A DNA stretch of 5,252 bases, taken from positions 1 through 5,252 of the forward strand of contig CAZXZC010000041.1 in the NCBI GenBank assembly GCA_964645125.1, in the 5' to 3' direction. Below the pieces are notes generated by a model. It did no database searches. It had not been told where the DNA came from and was given only the letters and a program-made list of their open reading frames with translations. The position numbers and the translations under genes are program-made. Source of the stretch: JBDKGD01 sp964645125. Its GTDB lineage: Bacteria; Patescibacteriota; Minisyncoccia; UBA6257; 2-01-FULL-56-20. This document shows, piece after piece, positions 1-5,104 of this stretch (position 1 is its first letter; every line of letters begins with the position of its first letter).

Positions 1-84
1 AAAGATCACTTCGAAAAAGTATCCGCCGTAACCGTTATGGAACAAGAAGAAAAGTCACCAAAGAAATCGAAAGCAAAAAAATAA
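1..84 (+). CDS. rpoA: RNA polymerase alpha subunit, 3' end only (partial)
   Basis: The open frame enters from the left edge and ends at TAA 82-84, giving 27 residues beginning KDHFEKVSAV and ending in a lysine/serine-rich tail (KSPKKSKAKK). Identification rests mainly on position: in bacteria rpoA commonly lies directly upstream of rplQ, which starts 9 bases after this stop. The visible residues also resemble the end of the alpha N-terminal domain, where the last helix in E. coli reads ILAEQLEAFVDL. If so, the protein ends about 15-20 residues after that helix and has no alpha C-terminal domain (the helix-hairpin-helix module that binds UP elements and activators). The rest of the gene is outside the window, so this is inference from a short tail. 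Confidence 0.75.
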   Translation, partial: KDHFEKVSAVTVMEQEEKSPKKSKAKK

Positions 85-93
85 TCTACTGTT

Positions 94-447
94 ATGCAAC
101 ACCATAAAAAAGGCCGAACATTTGGCAGAATAAAAGGCAGACGTGCTTCTTTCGTGCGCAACCTCGCCAGCGACCTCATTCGCACCGGCCGCATCGAAAC
201 CACCCTCATCCGCGCCAAGGCAATCCGCCCGGTGGTGGAGAAGTTGGTCACCACTGCCAAAAAGCAAGATTTAGCCGCACGCCGCTTGCTCATTAGTCGC
301 CTTCACAGTGCCGTGCTCGCGGAGCGTTTGATTCGCGAAATCGCCCCTCGCTACGCAACGCGCGCCGGTGGATACTTGCGTATTATAAAGTCAGGCAAAA
401 CACGAAAGCGCGATGCCGCCCCTGTCGCCACCATTGAATTTGTATAA
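94..447 (+). CDS. rplQ: 50S ribosomal protein L17
   Basis: This is a 117-residue basic protein matching bacterial L17 over its whole length. It has the N-terminal MxHxKxGR segment, then FVRNLASDLIRTGRIETT, the helix around AKAIRPVVEKLVTTAK, and the conserved RYATRAGGYLRI block near residues 86-97, ending in ATIEFV. L17 is a 23S rRNA-binding protein of the large subunit near the peptide exit tunnel region. The length is close to the family core; the acidic/alanine-rich tail of the E. coli protein is absent. The start at 94 is 9 bases after the rpoA stop and 6 bases separate its stop from rplM, so co-transcription is very likely. No Shine-Dalgarno sequence precedes the ATG (upstream bases are ATCTACTGTT), so initiation may rely on coupling or an SD-independent route. 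Confidence 0.97.
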   Translation: MQHHKKGRTFGRIKGRRASFVRNLASDLIRTGRIETTLIRAKAIRPVVEKLVTTAKKQDLAARRLLISRLHSAVLAERLIREIAPRYATRAGGYLRIIKSGKTRKRDAAPVATIEFV

Positions 448-453
448 AATCAT

Positions 454-801
454 ATGAAATCCTACACCATTGATGCAAAAGCAAAGCGTTTGGGCCGATT
501 AGCTACTGAAGTAGCTCATTTGTTGCAGGGCAAACAGCTCGTAGACTACAAGCCAAACGCCGTAGCCGACGTAAAAGTAACCATTAAAAACGCTGGCCAT
601 GTCGAGATTGGTGGCACAAAAGAAACCCAAAAAGTATACTACCGCCACACTGGCTACATGGGTCATTTGAAAGAAAAAACATACCAGCAAAAGTTTGCCA
701 AAAACCCGGCCGAAGTCGTGCGCGAGGCAGTGCGCCGCATGTTGCCAAAGAACTTCCTGAACCAGAAGCGCATGAACAACCTCATATTCACGAACGATTA
801 A
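454..801 (+). CDS. rplM: 50S ribosomal protein L13, short form
   Basis: This 115-residue protein has the L13 landmarks in order: YTIDAKAKRLGRLATEVA near the N-terminus, the GK..VDYKPN segment, KVYYRHTGYMGHLK at about residues 62-75, and the VREAVRRMLPKN motif near 89-100. L13 is an early-assembling large-subunit protein that binds 23S rRNA. It is shorter than the roughly 142 residues of E. coli L13. The N-terminal extension is missing, and the chain stops where the family normally continues from the LKVYxGxxHPH segment into a QQP tail; here the end is MNNLIFTND. Since the gene ends in a clean TAA inside an intact operon, this looks like lineage-specific trimming and not a broken gene. No SD precedes ATG 454; only six bases separate it from the rplQ stop. 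Confidence 0.96.
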   Translation: MKSYTIDAKAKRLGRLATEVAHLLQGKQLVDYKPNAVADVKVTIKNAGHVEIGGTKETQKVYYRHTGYMGHLKEKTYQQKFAKNPAEVVREAVRRMLPKNFLNQKRMNNLIFTND

Positions 802-822
802 TTTCTTAAATACCTATTTCCT

Positions 823-1230
823 ATGGCTACCAAGACCACAAAAATGACACAGTACACTGAAGCAGTAGGCCGTCGCAAAACCGCGATCGCCCGCGTGCGT
901 TTGAGCAGTGGTACTGGCGTTACCATAAATGGCAAGCCACTCGAAAAGTACTTCGTGCTCCCCAAGCTTGCCGACAAAGCAGTAGCCGCTTTGCAAGAAA
1001 TGAAGATGAAAGACAAATACCAAGTATCAGCCCAGGTAAAGGGCGGTGGCATTAACGCCCAGTCAGAAGCCGTGCGACTTGGTATTGCCCGGGCTTTGGC
1101 AACAGGCGATGAGGGTATGCATAAAACCCTTCGCATCGTAGGGTTGTTAACCCGCGACTCACGCAAAGTTGAGCGCAAGAAGTATGGATTAAGAAAAGCT
1201 CGCCGAGCACCACAGTGGGCCAAGCGCTAA
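823..1230 (+). CDS. rpsI: 30S ribosomal protein S9
   Basis: This 135-residue protein matches S9 from end to end: EAVGRRKTAIARVRL (residues 13-27), the INGKPLEKYF segment, KGGGINAQSEAVRLGIARAL, and the C-terminal LTRDSRKVERKKYGLRKARR block ending in QWAKR. The basic C-terminal tail of S9 reaches into the P site and contacts initiator/P-site tRNA; the terminal Lys-Arg is kept. rplM and rpsI are adjacent in most bacteria. The gap to the rplM stop is 21 bases, with no SD site in it (ATACCTATTTCCT before the ATG). ATG 823 is preferred; an in-frame ATG at 844 would remove only seven residues, also without an SD. A terminator starts nine bases after the stop, so this is the last gene of the operon. 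Confidence 0.97.
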   Translation: MATKTTKMTQYTEAVGRRKTAIARVRLSSGTGVTINGKPLEKYFVLPKLADKAVAALQEMKMKDKYQVSAQVKGGGINAQSEAVRLGIARALATGDEGMHKTLRIVGLLTRDSRKVERKKYGLRKARRAPQWAKR

Positions 1231-1238
1231 AGCATTTC

Positions 1239-1268
1239 AAAAAATACCTCTTCAAGAGGTATTTTTTT
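1239..1268 (+). terminator. Intrinsic terminator of the ribosomal operon
   Basis: AAAAAATACCTC (1239-1250) pairs perfectly with GAGGTATTTTTT (1256-1267) around a five-base loop TTCAA. The T-run (1262-1268) forms the outer part of the 3' arm. It lies nine bases after the rpsI stop. The A-run opposite the T-run means it could also work on the minus strand, but no minus-strand gene ends here. Confidence 0.9.
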
Positions 1269-1295
1269 ACAAAAGAAGCAAAGCAAGTATAGAAA

Positions 1296-1324
1296 TTGAC
1301 AAATATTTTAATAAGTGATATAGT
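1296..1324 (+). promoter_or_regulatory. Near-consensus sigma70-type extended -10 promoter
   Basis: A perfect -35 TTGACA (1296-1301), a 17-base spacer and -10 TATAGT (1319-1324, five of six consensus) are preceded by TGA (1316-1318), giving an extended -10 of TGATATAGT. Transcription would be expected to start near 1330-1332, at the ATG of the small ORF. It is the only recognisable promoter between the ribosomal operon terminator and the ABC exporter gene. Confidence 0.8.
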
Positions 1325-1330
1325 AGAAAA

Positions 1331-1352
1331 AATGATCAAGAATCCAATCATT
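1331..1352 (+). repeat. Inverted repeat at the predicted 5' end of the leader transcript
   Basis: AATGAT (1331-1336) is the exact reverse complement of ATCATT (1347-1352), with a ten-base spacer. In RNA it would form a small hairpin holding the ATG of the leader ORF. In DNA it lies just after the predicted start point, where an operator could sit. Six base pairs is short and may be chance. Confidence 0.3.
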
Positions 1353-1472
1353 CTCTATATTCGCACACGACACCAGAATACCAACGTGGTAGCAGGTACG
1401 CGCACCGCCACCAAAGGGGGATTTTTGGTTCTTCAACATCGGCAACGCATCTTTGATTTTCAAGTAACATAA
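1332..1472 (+). CDS. Small ORF, candidate leader peptide (46 aa, apparently leaderless)
   Basis: This 46-codon ORF begins MIKNPIILYIRTRH and ends QRIFDFQVT, with TAA at 1470-1472. I recognise no family. The peptide is basic (several Arg/Lys/His in RTRH, TRTATK and HRQR), has no cysteine and no membrane segment. It has no SD site; its ATG lies at or within a base or two of the predicted transcription start, so it would be translated as a leaderless mRNA. It ends 21 bases before the terminator that precedes the ABC exporter gene, and its codons 36-40 overlap the candidate antiterminator strand. The evidence that it is translated is positional only: strong promoter, start at the +1 position, and stop just before a terminator. 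It could instead be incidental within a non-coding leader or small RNA. Confidence 0.4.
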   Translation: MIKNPIILYIRTRHQNTNVVAGTRTATKGGFLVLQHRQRIFDFQVT

Positions 1473-1493
1473 TTTTATTACCTATTTGAAACC

Positions 1494-1530
1494 AACAATG
1501 CCTTGCTGAAAACGCAAGGCATTGTTTTTT
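1494..1530 (+). terminator. Strong intrinsic terminator upstream of the ABC exporter gene
   Basis: AACAATGCCTTGC (1494-1506) pairs perfectly over 13 bases with GCAAGGCATTGTT (1514-1526) around the seven-base loop TGAAAAC, followed by a T-run (1525-1530). It lies between the small ORF and the exporter's SD site, with no other gene end close by on this strand, so it either ends a short transcript starting near 1331 or serves as the terminator of an attenuator. Confidence 0.9.
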
Positions 1531-1550
1531 AACAATTTAAGAACACAACA

Positions 1551-1559
1551 AAAGGAGGT
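1551..1559 (+). promoter_or_regulatory. Ribosome binding site fixing the GTG start of the ABC exporter
   Basis: AAAGGAGGT is a full-strength Shine-Dalgarno match; seven bases separate AGGAGG (1553-1558) from GTG 1566. It decides in favour of this non-ATG start. It also shows that the organism uses SD initiation for some genes although the ribosomal genes upstream have none. Confidence 0.85.
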
Positions 1560-1565
1560 AGGGTA

Positions 1566-3344
1566 GTGAAACAAGTAAATCCACTTTGGCATCTGTTTGC
1601 CACAACCTGGCGCTATTCACTAGGGAACCGTCACAAAATAGTGTGGTATTGGGTCATGTTTATTGCCGCGGAAACAATGGGGTTAATTCTCTATCCGATG
1701 GTGATGGCAAAAATAATCGATGTCATCCAAAAGCAAGGCATTACTACAGAAAGCATCAAAATTCTGTTAGTGTTACTTGCGTGTACATCGGCAATAGACA
1801 TTGTCTTTTGGTCGCTCCATGGACCTGCCCGGCTTATTGAAGAAGCCAATGCCTTTAAGGCGCGTGCAAACTATCGAAAGGATCTCTTGAAAGGTGTTAT
1901 GACACTGCCAATGAAATGGCATATCGAGCACCATTCTGGCGATATCATCGATAAAATCGAGAAAGGAACAGGAGCATTGTTTCAGTTCTCAAAAAACGGG
2001 TTTCAAGTAATTTATGCTGGCATTCAGCTGGTCATAAGTTATGGCATGCTCGTGTACTTTAGTTGGTCCGCGGGGTACATCGTACTTGTGATGATTCTGA
2101 TCACCGCCTGGATTACCATGCGCTTTGATAAGATGCTGATTGATCATTATCGCCAGCTTAATCAAGCAGAAAACAGCGTGTCAGAAAGCATCTTTGACGC
2201 AATCAGCAACATCGCAACAATAATCATCCTTCGGGTTGAAAAACTCGTCTTTACGGCAATTGTGCGTAAAATCGAAAAACCATTTGAACTCTTTAAGCGA
2301 AACAACCGGTTAAATGAAGTGAAATGGTTTTTAACGAACATGTGTTGCAATGGTATGGCAATACTTGTACTAGGGGCATACTTTTGGCAGAACATTGGGA
2401 CTGCCAATGGAGTGCTTGTCGCAAAAGTGTACATCTTGATCACATACTTGAACAAGGTGAGTGATTTGTTTTTCAAGTTCACCAGTATGTATGGCGAAAT
2501 TCTTCAGCAAAGGGGCAAGATTGCCAACGCCGAAGAACTATCGATCGAATTTAGAGAAGAAAACTTTACCAATCATGTATTGCCAGAGAACTGGAAAAAC
2601 CTAGAGATTAAAGATTTGAACTTCTCTCATTGTACCGAGGGAGAAACGAGCCTTCATCTCAAGAATATTTCACTGACAATACAACGCGGAGACCGAATTG
2701 CTCTTGTTGGTAAAAGTGGCAGCGGCAAGAGCACGTTGATGAGTATAATGCGCGATTTGTACCAACCACAAAGCATAACACTCTTAGTGGATGGAAAACC
2801 CATCTCTGGTTTTGATGGTATTAGTCGAGCAATTACGCTTATACCTCAAGATCCGGAAATACTTGCAACAACCCTGGGTGAAAACATCACTATGGGGGCA
2901 GGCTACGAGCTTATGTTTGTACAAAGATTTGTTGATATGGCTTGCTTTGCAGAAGTAGTTGATGGATTACCAAACCGTCTCGATTCCTCGATAAAAGAAA
3001 AAGGAGTGAACTTAAGTGGTGGTCAACAGCAACGGCTCGCCCTTGCTCGTGGACTTCTTGCCTGCGATGGAAAAGATATCGTGCTTCTTGATGAACCAAC
3101 AAGTAGTCTGGACACGGCAACGGAGATGCAAGTCTATCAGAACATCTTTCGAGGATTTACTGGTAAAACAATCATCTCTTCAATTCACCGCCTCCACCTT
3201 CTGCCACTTTTTGACCTCATTTACTTCATGGATGATGGTCAAATCACTGCCTCAGGTACCTTGACTGAGTTGTTGCATACCTGCCCCGAATTTCAGGAGT
3301 TATGGCAGCAGTATAATCAACATCATCAAGAGGCCACCGCATGA
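1566..3344 (+). CDS. ABC transporter half-molecule, fused membrane and ATPase domains (exporter type)
   Basis: This 592-residue protein has about six predicted membrane helices (roughly 25-48, 65-85, 146-165, 170-187, 255-277, 282-305) followed by an ATP-binding domain (about 346-585). The ATPase motifs look complete: Walker A GKSGSGKST (382-390), Q-loop Gln428 in IPQDP, signature LSGGQQQR (483-490), Walker B IVLLDE (505-510), D-loop SSLD (513-516) and switch His541. The catalytic Glu510 is present, so it should hydrolyse ATP. Domain order and length are those of exporters in the MsbA/BmrA/lipid-or-drug class, working as a dimer in the cytoplasmic membrane; the substrate cannot be told. The aromatic A-loop residue (usually Tyr in FSY) appears to be His355. 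No partner half-transporter is adjacent, so it is a homodimer or pairs with a distant product. Several sampled stretches look lower in G+C (about 45%) than the ribosomal genes. It starts at GTG behind a strong SD, ends in TGA, and is followed by a terminator. Expression probably depends on read-through of the upstream terminator. Confidence 0.95.
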   Translation: MKQVNPLWHLFATTWRYSLGNRHKIVWYWVMFIAAETMGLILYPMVMAKIIDVIQKQGITTESIKILLVLLACTSAIDIVFWSLHGPARLIEEANAFKARANYRKDLLKGVMTLPMKWHIEHHSGDIIDKIEKGTGALFQFSKNGFQVIYAGIQLVISYGMLVYFSWSAGYIVLVMILITAWITMRFDKMLIDHYRQLNQAENSVSESIFDAISNIATIIILRVEKLVFTAIVRKIEKPFELFKRNNRLNEVKWFLTNMCCNGMAILVLGAYFWQNIGTANGVLVAKVYILITYLNKVSDLFFKFTSMYGEILQQRGKIANAEELSIEFREENFTNHVLPENWKNLEIKDLNFSHCTEGETSLHLKNISLTIQRGDRIALVGKSGSGKSTLMSIMRDLYQPQSITLLVDGKPISGFDGISRAITLIPQDPEILATTLGENITMGAGYELMFVQRFVDMACFAEVVDGLPNRLDSSIKEKGVNLSGGQQQRLALARGLLACDGKDIVLLDEPTSSLDTATEMQVYQNIFRGFTGKTIISSIHRLHLLPLFDLIYFMDDGQITASGTLTELLHTCPEFQELWQQYNQHHQEATA

Positions 3345-3351
3345 ACTATAG

Positions 3352-3384
3352 AACCGCCAACGCTTACGGCTGCGGCGGTTTTTT
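3352..3384 (+). terminator. Intrinsic terminator of the ABC exporter gene
   Basis: AACCGCC (3352-3358) pairs with GGCGGTT (3374-3380) and is followed by a T-run (3379-3384), eight bases after the exporter's TGA. An alternative inner pairing CGC/GCG is possible with a small bulge. It lies between two convergent genes. In the minus direction the stem is not followed by a good T-run, so it probably serves the plus strand mainly. Confidence 0.85.
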
Positions 3385-3406
3385 ATATCCCGATAGATCA
3401 GATTTT

Positions 3407-4741
3407 TTAAAACTCATATTTCACCAGCGCGCCATCGCGGATCATGTACAACGCATTTGTTTTTATATCATACGCGCTGTGCGTGCCTACCCCCACTTCA
3501 TCAAACCCCTGCAGTAGAGTATCTTTTGTGTCTAACAGTCGCACCGTGCCATCGTCGAAGGTTGCAAACACGTGCTGGTTGTCGCTGTGCCAGGCAAGGT
3601 TTACAATATGCGGCGATTGAGCAAACGGGAATGAAACCGATAACGTCTTTTCGTTGAGGGCGATAAGTTCAATTGTCTTTTGTGTCGCCGCCAGCACAAA
3701 CCCACGGTTTGGCGAAAAGGCAAAGGCATGCACCTCCGTTGCGATTTTGGTTGCGGTGCGTGACCCAAGGTTAAACAGGTATAATTCGCCAGTGTCTTGC
3801 AGCAGTGCAGCCGTACTATTGTTTAAGAGGGTTAATTGCAATGTTTTCCCCTGTACGCTTTGGTCTATGCGCACTGACCCTGCAGCGGCCTTGGTGTGCA
3901 TAGTAAGGTGCGATGTGCCGGTTCGGGGGTTATAGGTGCTCCAGGCTATAGTATCTTCAGCAAAGCTGAGGGTGTGCGGTTGGTACGTAGAGGTTGCCGT
4001 AAAGGTGGCAAGTTGTTCCTTTTCATTGGTAGAGGGCGACACCGCAAACAACTGTTGACCACTTTTCACAATCACTGAGTCTGACTCAAACGGATCAACC
4101 ACAACCGGTGAATTAGTACTCGACACGCCTTGTGCCGGCACAGCTACGGCACCTAAGCGGTAGGAAAGGTGTCGGCTTGGCAGGCTCCAAATAAACGCAC
4201 GGCTAGGGGTGTGGTAGCTGAGCAGGCCGTCGCCGGCGTGTGTTACTCCTAAGAGTATTGATGAAGAGGCAGTCGTGGAAGCAAAGGTAATAGTGCCATC
4301 AGTGTCTTGTGTGGCAAGCCCCGCGCCAGTCACCGCAAAATCAAAAAAAGCACCAGATGACGGGCGCACCACCTCGGTGGGTCGTAAAGGAATAAGCAAT
4401 ACATTTTTTACCTCAGTCACAAATGATGGCGAGACCACTACGGTGCGGTGAAAATCTTTATACCCTGCGGCAGTTAACGCCACGGCGTATCGTTTCGGGA
4501 AAAGCGTATTGATAAATGTCCCATCTTGCAAAAGCCATGACTGGTTATGAATTTCGGTATTATTCAAAAAGATGCGCGCGTCTTTGGGGGTACTGCTTAC
4601 GTAAATTGCCCCTACCTTGGTGAGGCGCAGTGTCTCAAAATCAAATCGGTAGCCTTGTGAGTACAACACAAACACACCCCCAAGCACAAAAAAAAGCAGT
4701 ACAAGTAAGTAAAAAACGGTGTTACGGTAGGCGGTAGTCAT
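3407..4741 (-). CDS. Membrane-anchored PEGA-domain / beta-propeller protein
   Basis: This minus-strand gene encodes 444 residues from ATG 4741. A short basic N-terminus is followed by one hydrophobic helix (about 9-29) with no signal-peptidase or lipobox site, so it is an anchor with the rest probably outside the cytoplasm. Residues about 43-103 look like a PEGA domain: GAIYVSSTPKDARIFLNN at the start and PKRYAVALTAAGYKDFHRTV at the end, the pattern of this surface-associated beta domain. From about 130 to the end the chain is beta-rich with WD40-like repeats, for example AFAFSPNRGFVLAATQ (339-354) and LAWHSDNQHVFATFDDGTVR (382-401). The middle is rich in Ser/Thr. No catalytic motif is visible; a binding or scaffold role in the envelope is inferred. 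Such proteins are frequent in Parcubacteria. A TTG two codons upstream (4745-4747) is possible but less likely. No SD is seen; the predicted leader is only about 11 bases. Confidence 0.85.
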   Translation of the reverse strand: MTTAYRNTVFYLLVLLFFVLGGVFVLYSQGYRFDFETLRLTKVGAIYVSSTPKDARIFLNNTEIHNQSWLLQDGTFINTLFPKRYAVALTAAGYKDFHRTVVVSPSFVTEVKNVLLIPLRPTEVVRPSSGAFFDFAVTGAGLATQDTDGTITFASTTASSSILLGVTHAGDGLLSYHTPSRAFIWSLPSRHLSYRLGAVAVPAQGVSSTNSPVVVDPFESDSVIVKSGQQLFAVSPSTNEKEQLATFTATSTYQPHTLSFAEDTIAWSTYNPRTGTSHLTMHTKAAAGSVRIDQSVQGKTLQLTLLNNSTAALLQDTGELYLFNLGSRTATKIATEVHAFAFSPNRGFVLAATQKTIELIALNEKTLSVSFPFAQSPHIVNLAWHSDNQHVFATFDDGTVRLLDTKDTLLQGFDEVGVGTHSAYDIKTNALYMIRDGALVKYEF

Positions 4742-4758
4742 ACACAAAAAGTAAGCCT

Positions 4759-4787
4759 ATTATATCATAAAAATTGACATTTGGAAA
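4759..4787 (-). promoter_or_regulatory. Extended -10 promoter of the PEGA/propeller gene
   Basis: On the minus strand, -10 TATAAT (4764 to 4759) is a perfect match preceded by TGA, giving TGATATAAT. A weaker -35, TTTCCA (4787 to 4782, four of six), lies 17 bases upstream. The start point would fall near 4752, leaving a leader of about 11 bases without an SD before ATG 4741. Confidence 0.75.
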
Positions 4788-4802
4788 GTTTTTTGATATT
4801 GA
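4774..4802 (+). promoter_or_regulatory. Candidate plus-strand promoter for the two-helix membrane protein gene
   Basis: A perfect -35 TTGACA (4774-4779), a 17-base spacer and a weak -10 TATTGA (4797-4802) are joined by an extended TG (4794-4795), giving TGATATTGA. Start near 4809 would leave a leader of about 55 bases. It overlaps the opposite-strand promoter of the PEGA gene, so the two may compete. The -10 matches only three of six consensus bases. Confidence 0.5.
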
Positions 4803-4813
4803 AAAGGTAATCA

Positions 4814-4834
4814 CTTCCAATCCCGGAATTGAAG
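4814..4834 (+). other. Possible small hairpin in the 5' leader
   Basis: CTTCCAAT (4814-4821) can pair with ATTGAAG (4828-4834) with one bulged C around a six-base loop CCCGGA. It lies in the predicted leader, 16 bases before the SD site at 4851. It is short, with no T-run, and may have no function. Confidence 0.3.
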
Positions 4835-4863
4835 CACCTTGAAAACGAACAAAGGAGTATCAA

Positions 4864-5082
4864 ATGGAAAAATCAGATATAAATATGCAGGCAATCGACA
4901 AGCACTTGGAAGACAGAAAAGTAGAAACGCCCCCGGTAAGGATTTTATTTTTTGCGGGGATGTTTCTTCTCATTTTCGCGCTTTCCAAACACAGTTGGTT
5001 TTTCTTTGTTGCATCATTTATCTCTATCGGCACTGCGATTGTGTTGTTTTTTTTGAACAAGCGCAGTGCGCAAACATCATAG
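4864..5082 (+). CDS. Small two-helix membrane protein of unknown function
   Basis: This 72-residue protein belongs to no family I recognise. The first 25 residues are charged and hydrophilic (MEKSDINMQA, then IDKHLEDRK). Two hydrophobic helices follow at about 26-41 and 44-64, joined by a very short turn (SKHS), and the end is basic (NKRSAQTS). By the positive-inside rule both ends would be cytoplasmic, forming a membrane hairpin. The start is well supported: AAAGGAG at 4851-4857 with a six-base spacer to ATG 4864, behind a candidate promoter. The stop is TAG. It is divergent from the PEGA gene and lies 68 bases upstream of a zinc-ribbon-like gene on the same strand, so those two may share a transcript. 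A small membrane helper or regulator is possible but not shown. Confidence 0.75.
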   Translation: MEKSDINMQAIDKHLEDRKVETPPVRILFFAGMFLLIFALSKHSWFFFVASFISIGTAIVLFFLNKRSAQTS

Positions 5083-5104
5083 GTAAAAAACCGCAGAGCC
5101 ATCC

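Larger units (their letters stand above)
1331..1565 (+). promoter_or_regulatory. Candidate transcription attenuator leader of the ABC exporter gene
   Basis: Between the strong promoter and the exporter start lie a 46-codon ORF, an intrinsic terminator, and an SD site 21 bases after the terminator's T-run. No promoter is visible between terminator and exporter, so the exporter probably depends on read-through. Bases 1439-1450 (TCGGCAACGCAT) can pair with 1498-1509 (ATGCCTTGCTGA) at 11 of 12 positions, including one G-T pair, with a single C-C mismatch. That helix would occupy most of the terminator's 5' arm and part of its loop, so the two structures exclude each other. The candidate antiterminator strand lies inside codons 36-40 of the small ORF, which would let ribosome position decide the outcome. 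The layout resembles leader-peptide control of antibiotic-responsive ABC genes such as B. subtilis bmrB-bmrCD. This is inference; a freestanding small gene or RNA followed by its own terminator is the main alternative. Confidence 0.45.

Noticed and set aside
6..293. Minus-strand open frame antisense to rpoA/rplQ
   Set aside because: It overlaps a clear L17 gene, has no promoter or SD, and no recognisable domain; it is a shadow of the coding strand.
798..1223. Minus-strand open frame of 141 codons antisense to rpsI
   Set aside because: It covers the S9 gene almost exactly and shows no family signature or initiation signals.
1383..1440. T-box-like sequence in the exporter leader (GGTACGCGCACCG)
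   Set aside because: It does not match the T-box core (GGTGGNACCGCG), and the spacing to a terminator/antiterminator pair is not that of a T-box. Exporters of this type are also not usual T-box targets.
1331..1530. 6S RNA in the promoter-terminator interval
   Set aside because: The length is right, but I cannot draw the long rod-like helix with a central bubble; the 5' and 3' ends do not pair.
3342..3344. TGA read as glycine (genetic code 25)
   Set aside because: The exporter reaches the normal family length at this TGA and a terminator begins eight bases later, so TGA acts as a stop.
3352..3384. Bidirectional terminator serving both convergent genes
   Set aside because: On the minus strand the stem is followed by CTATAG instead of a T-run, so function in that direction is doubtful.
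4742..4747. TTG start two codons upstream for the PEGA gene
   Set aside because: ATG 4741 is in frame with a standard start and suits the predicted transcript start better; no SD supports the TTG.
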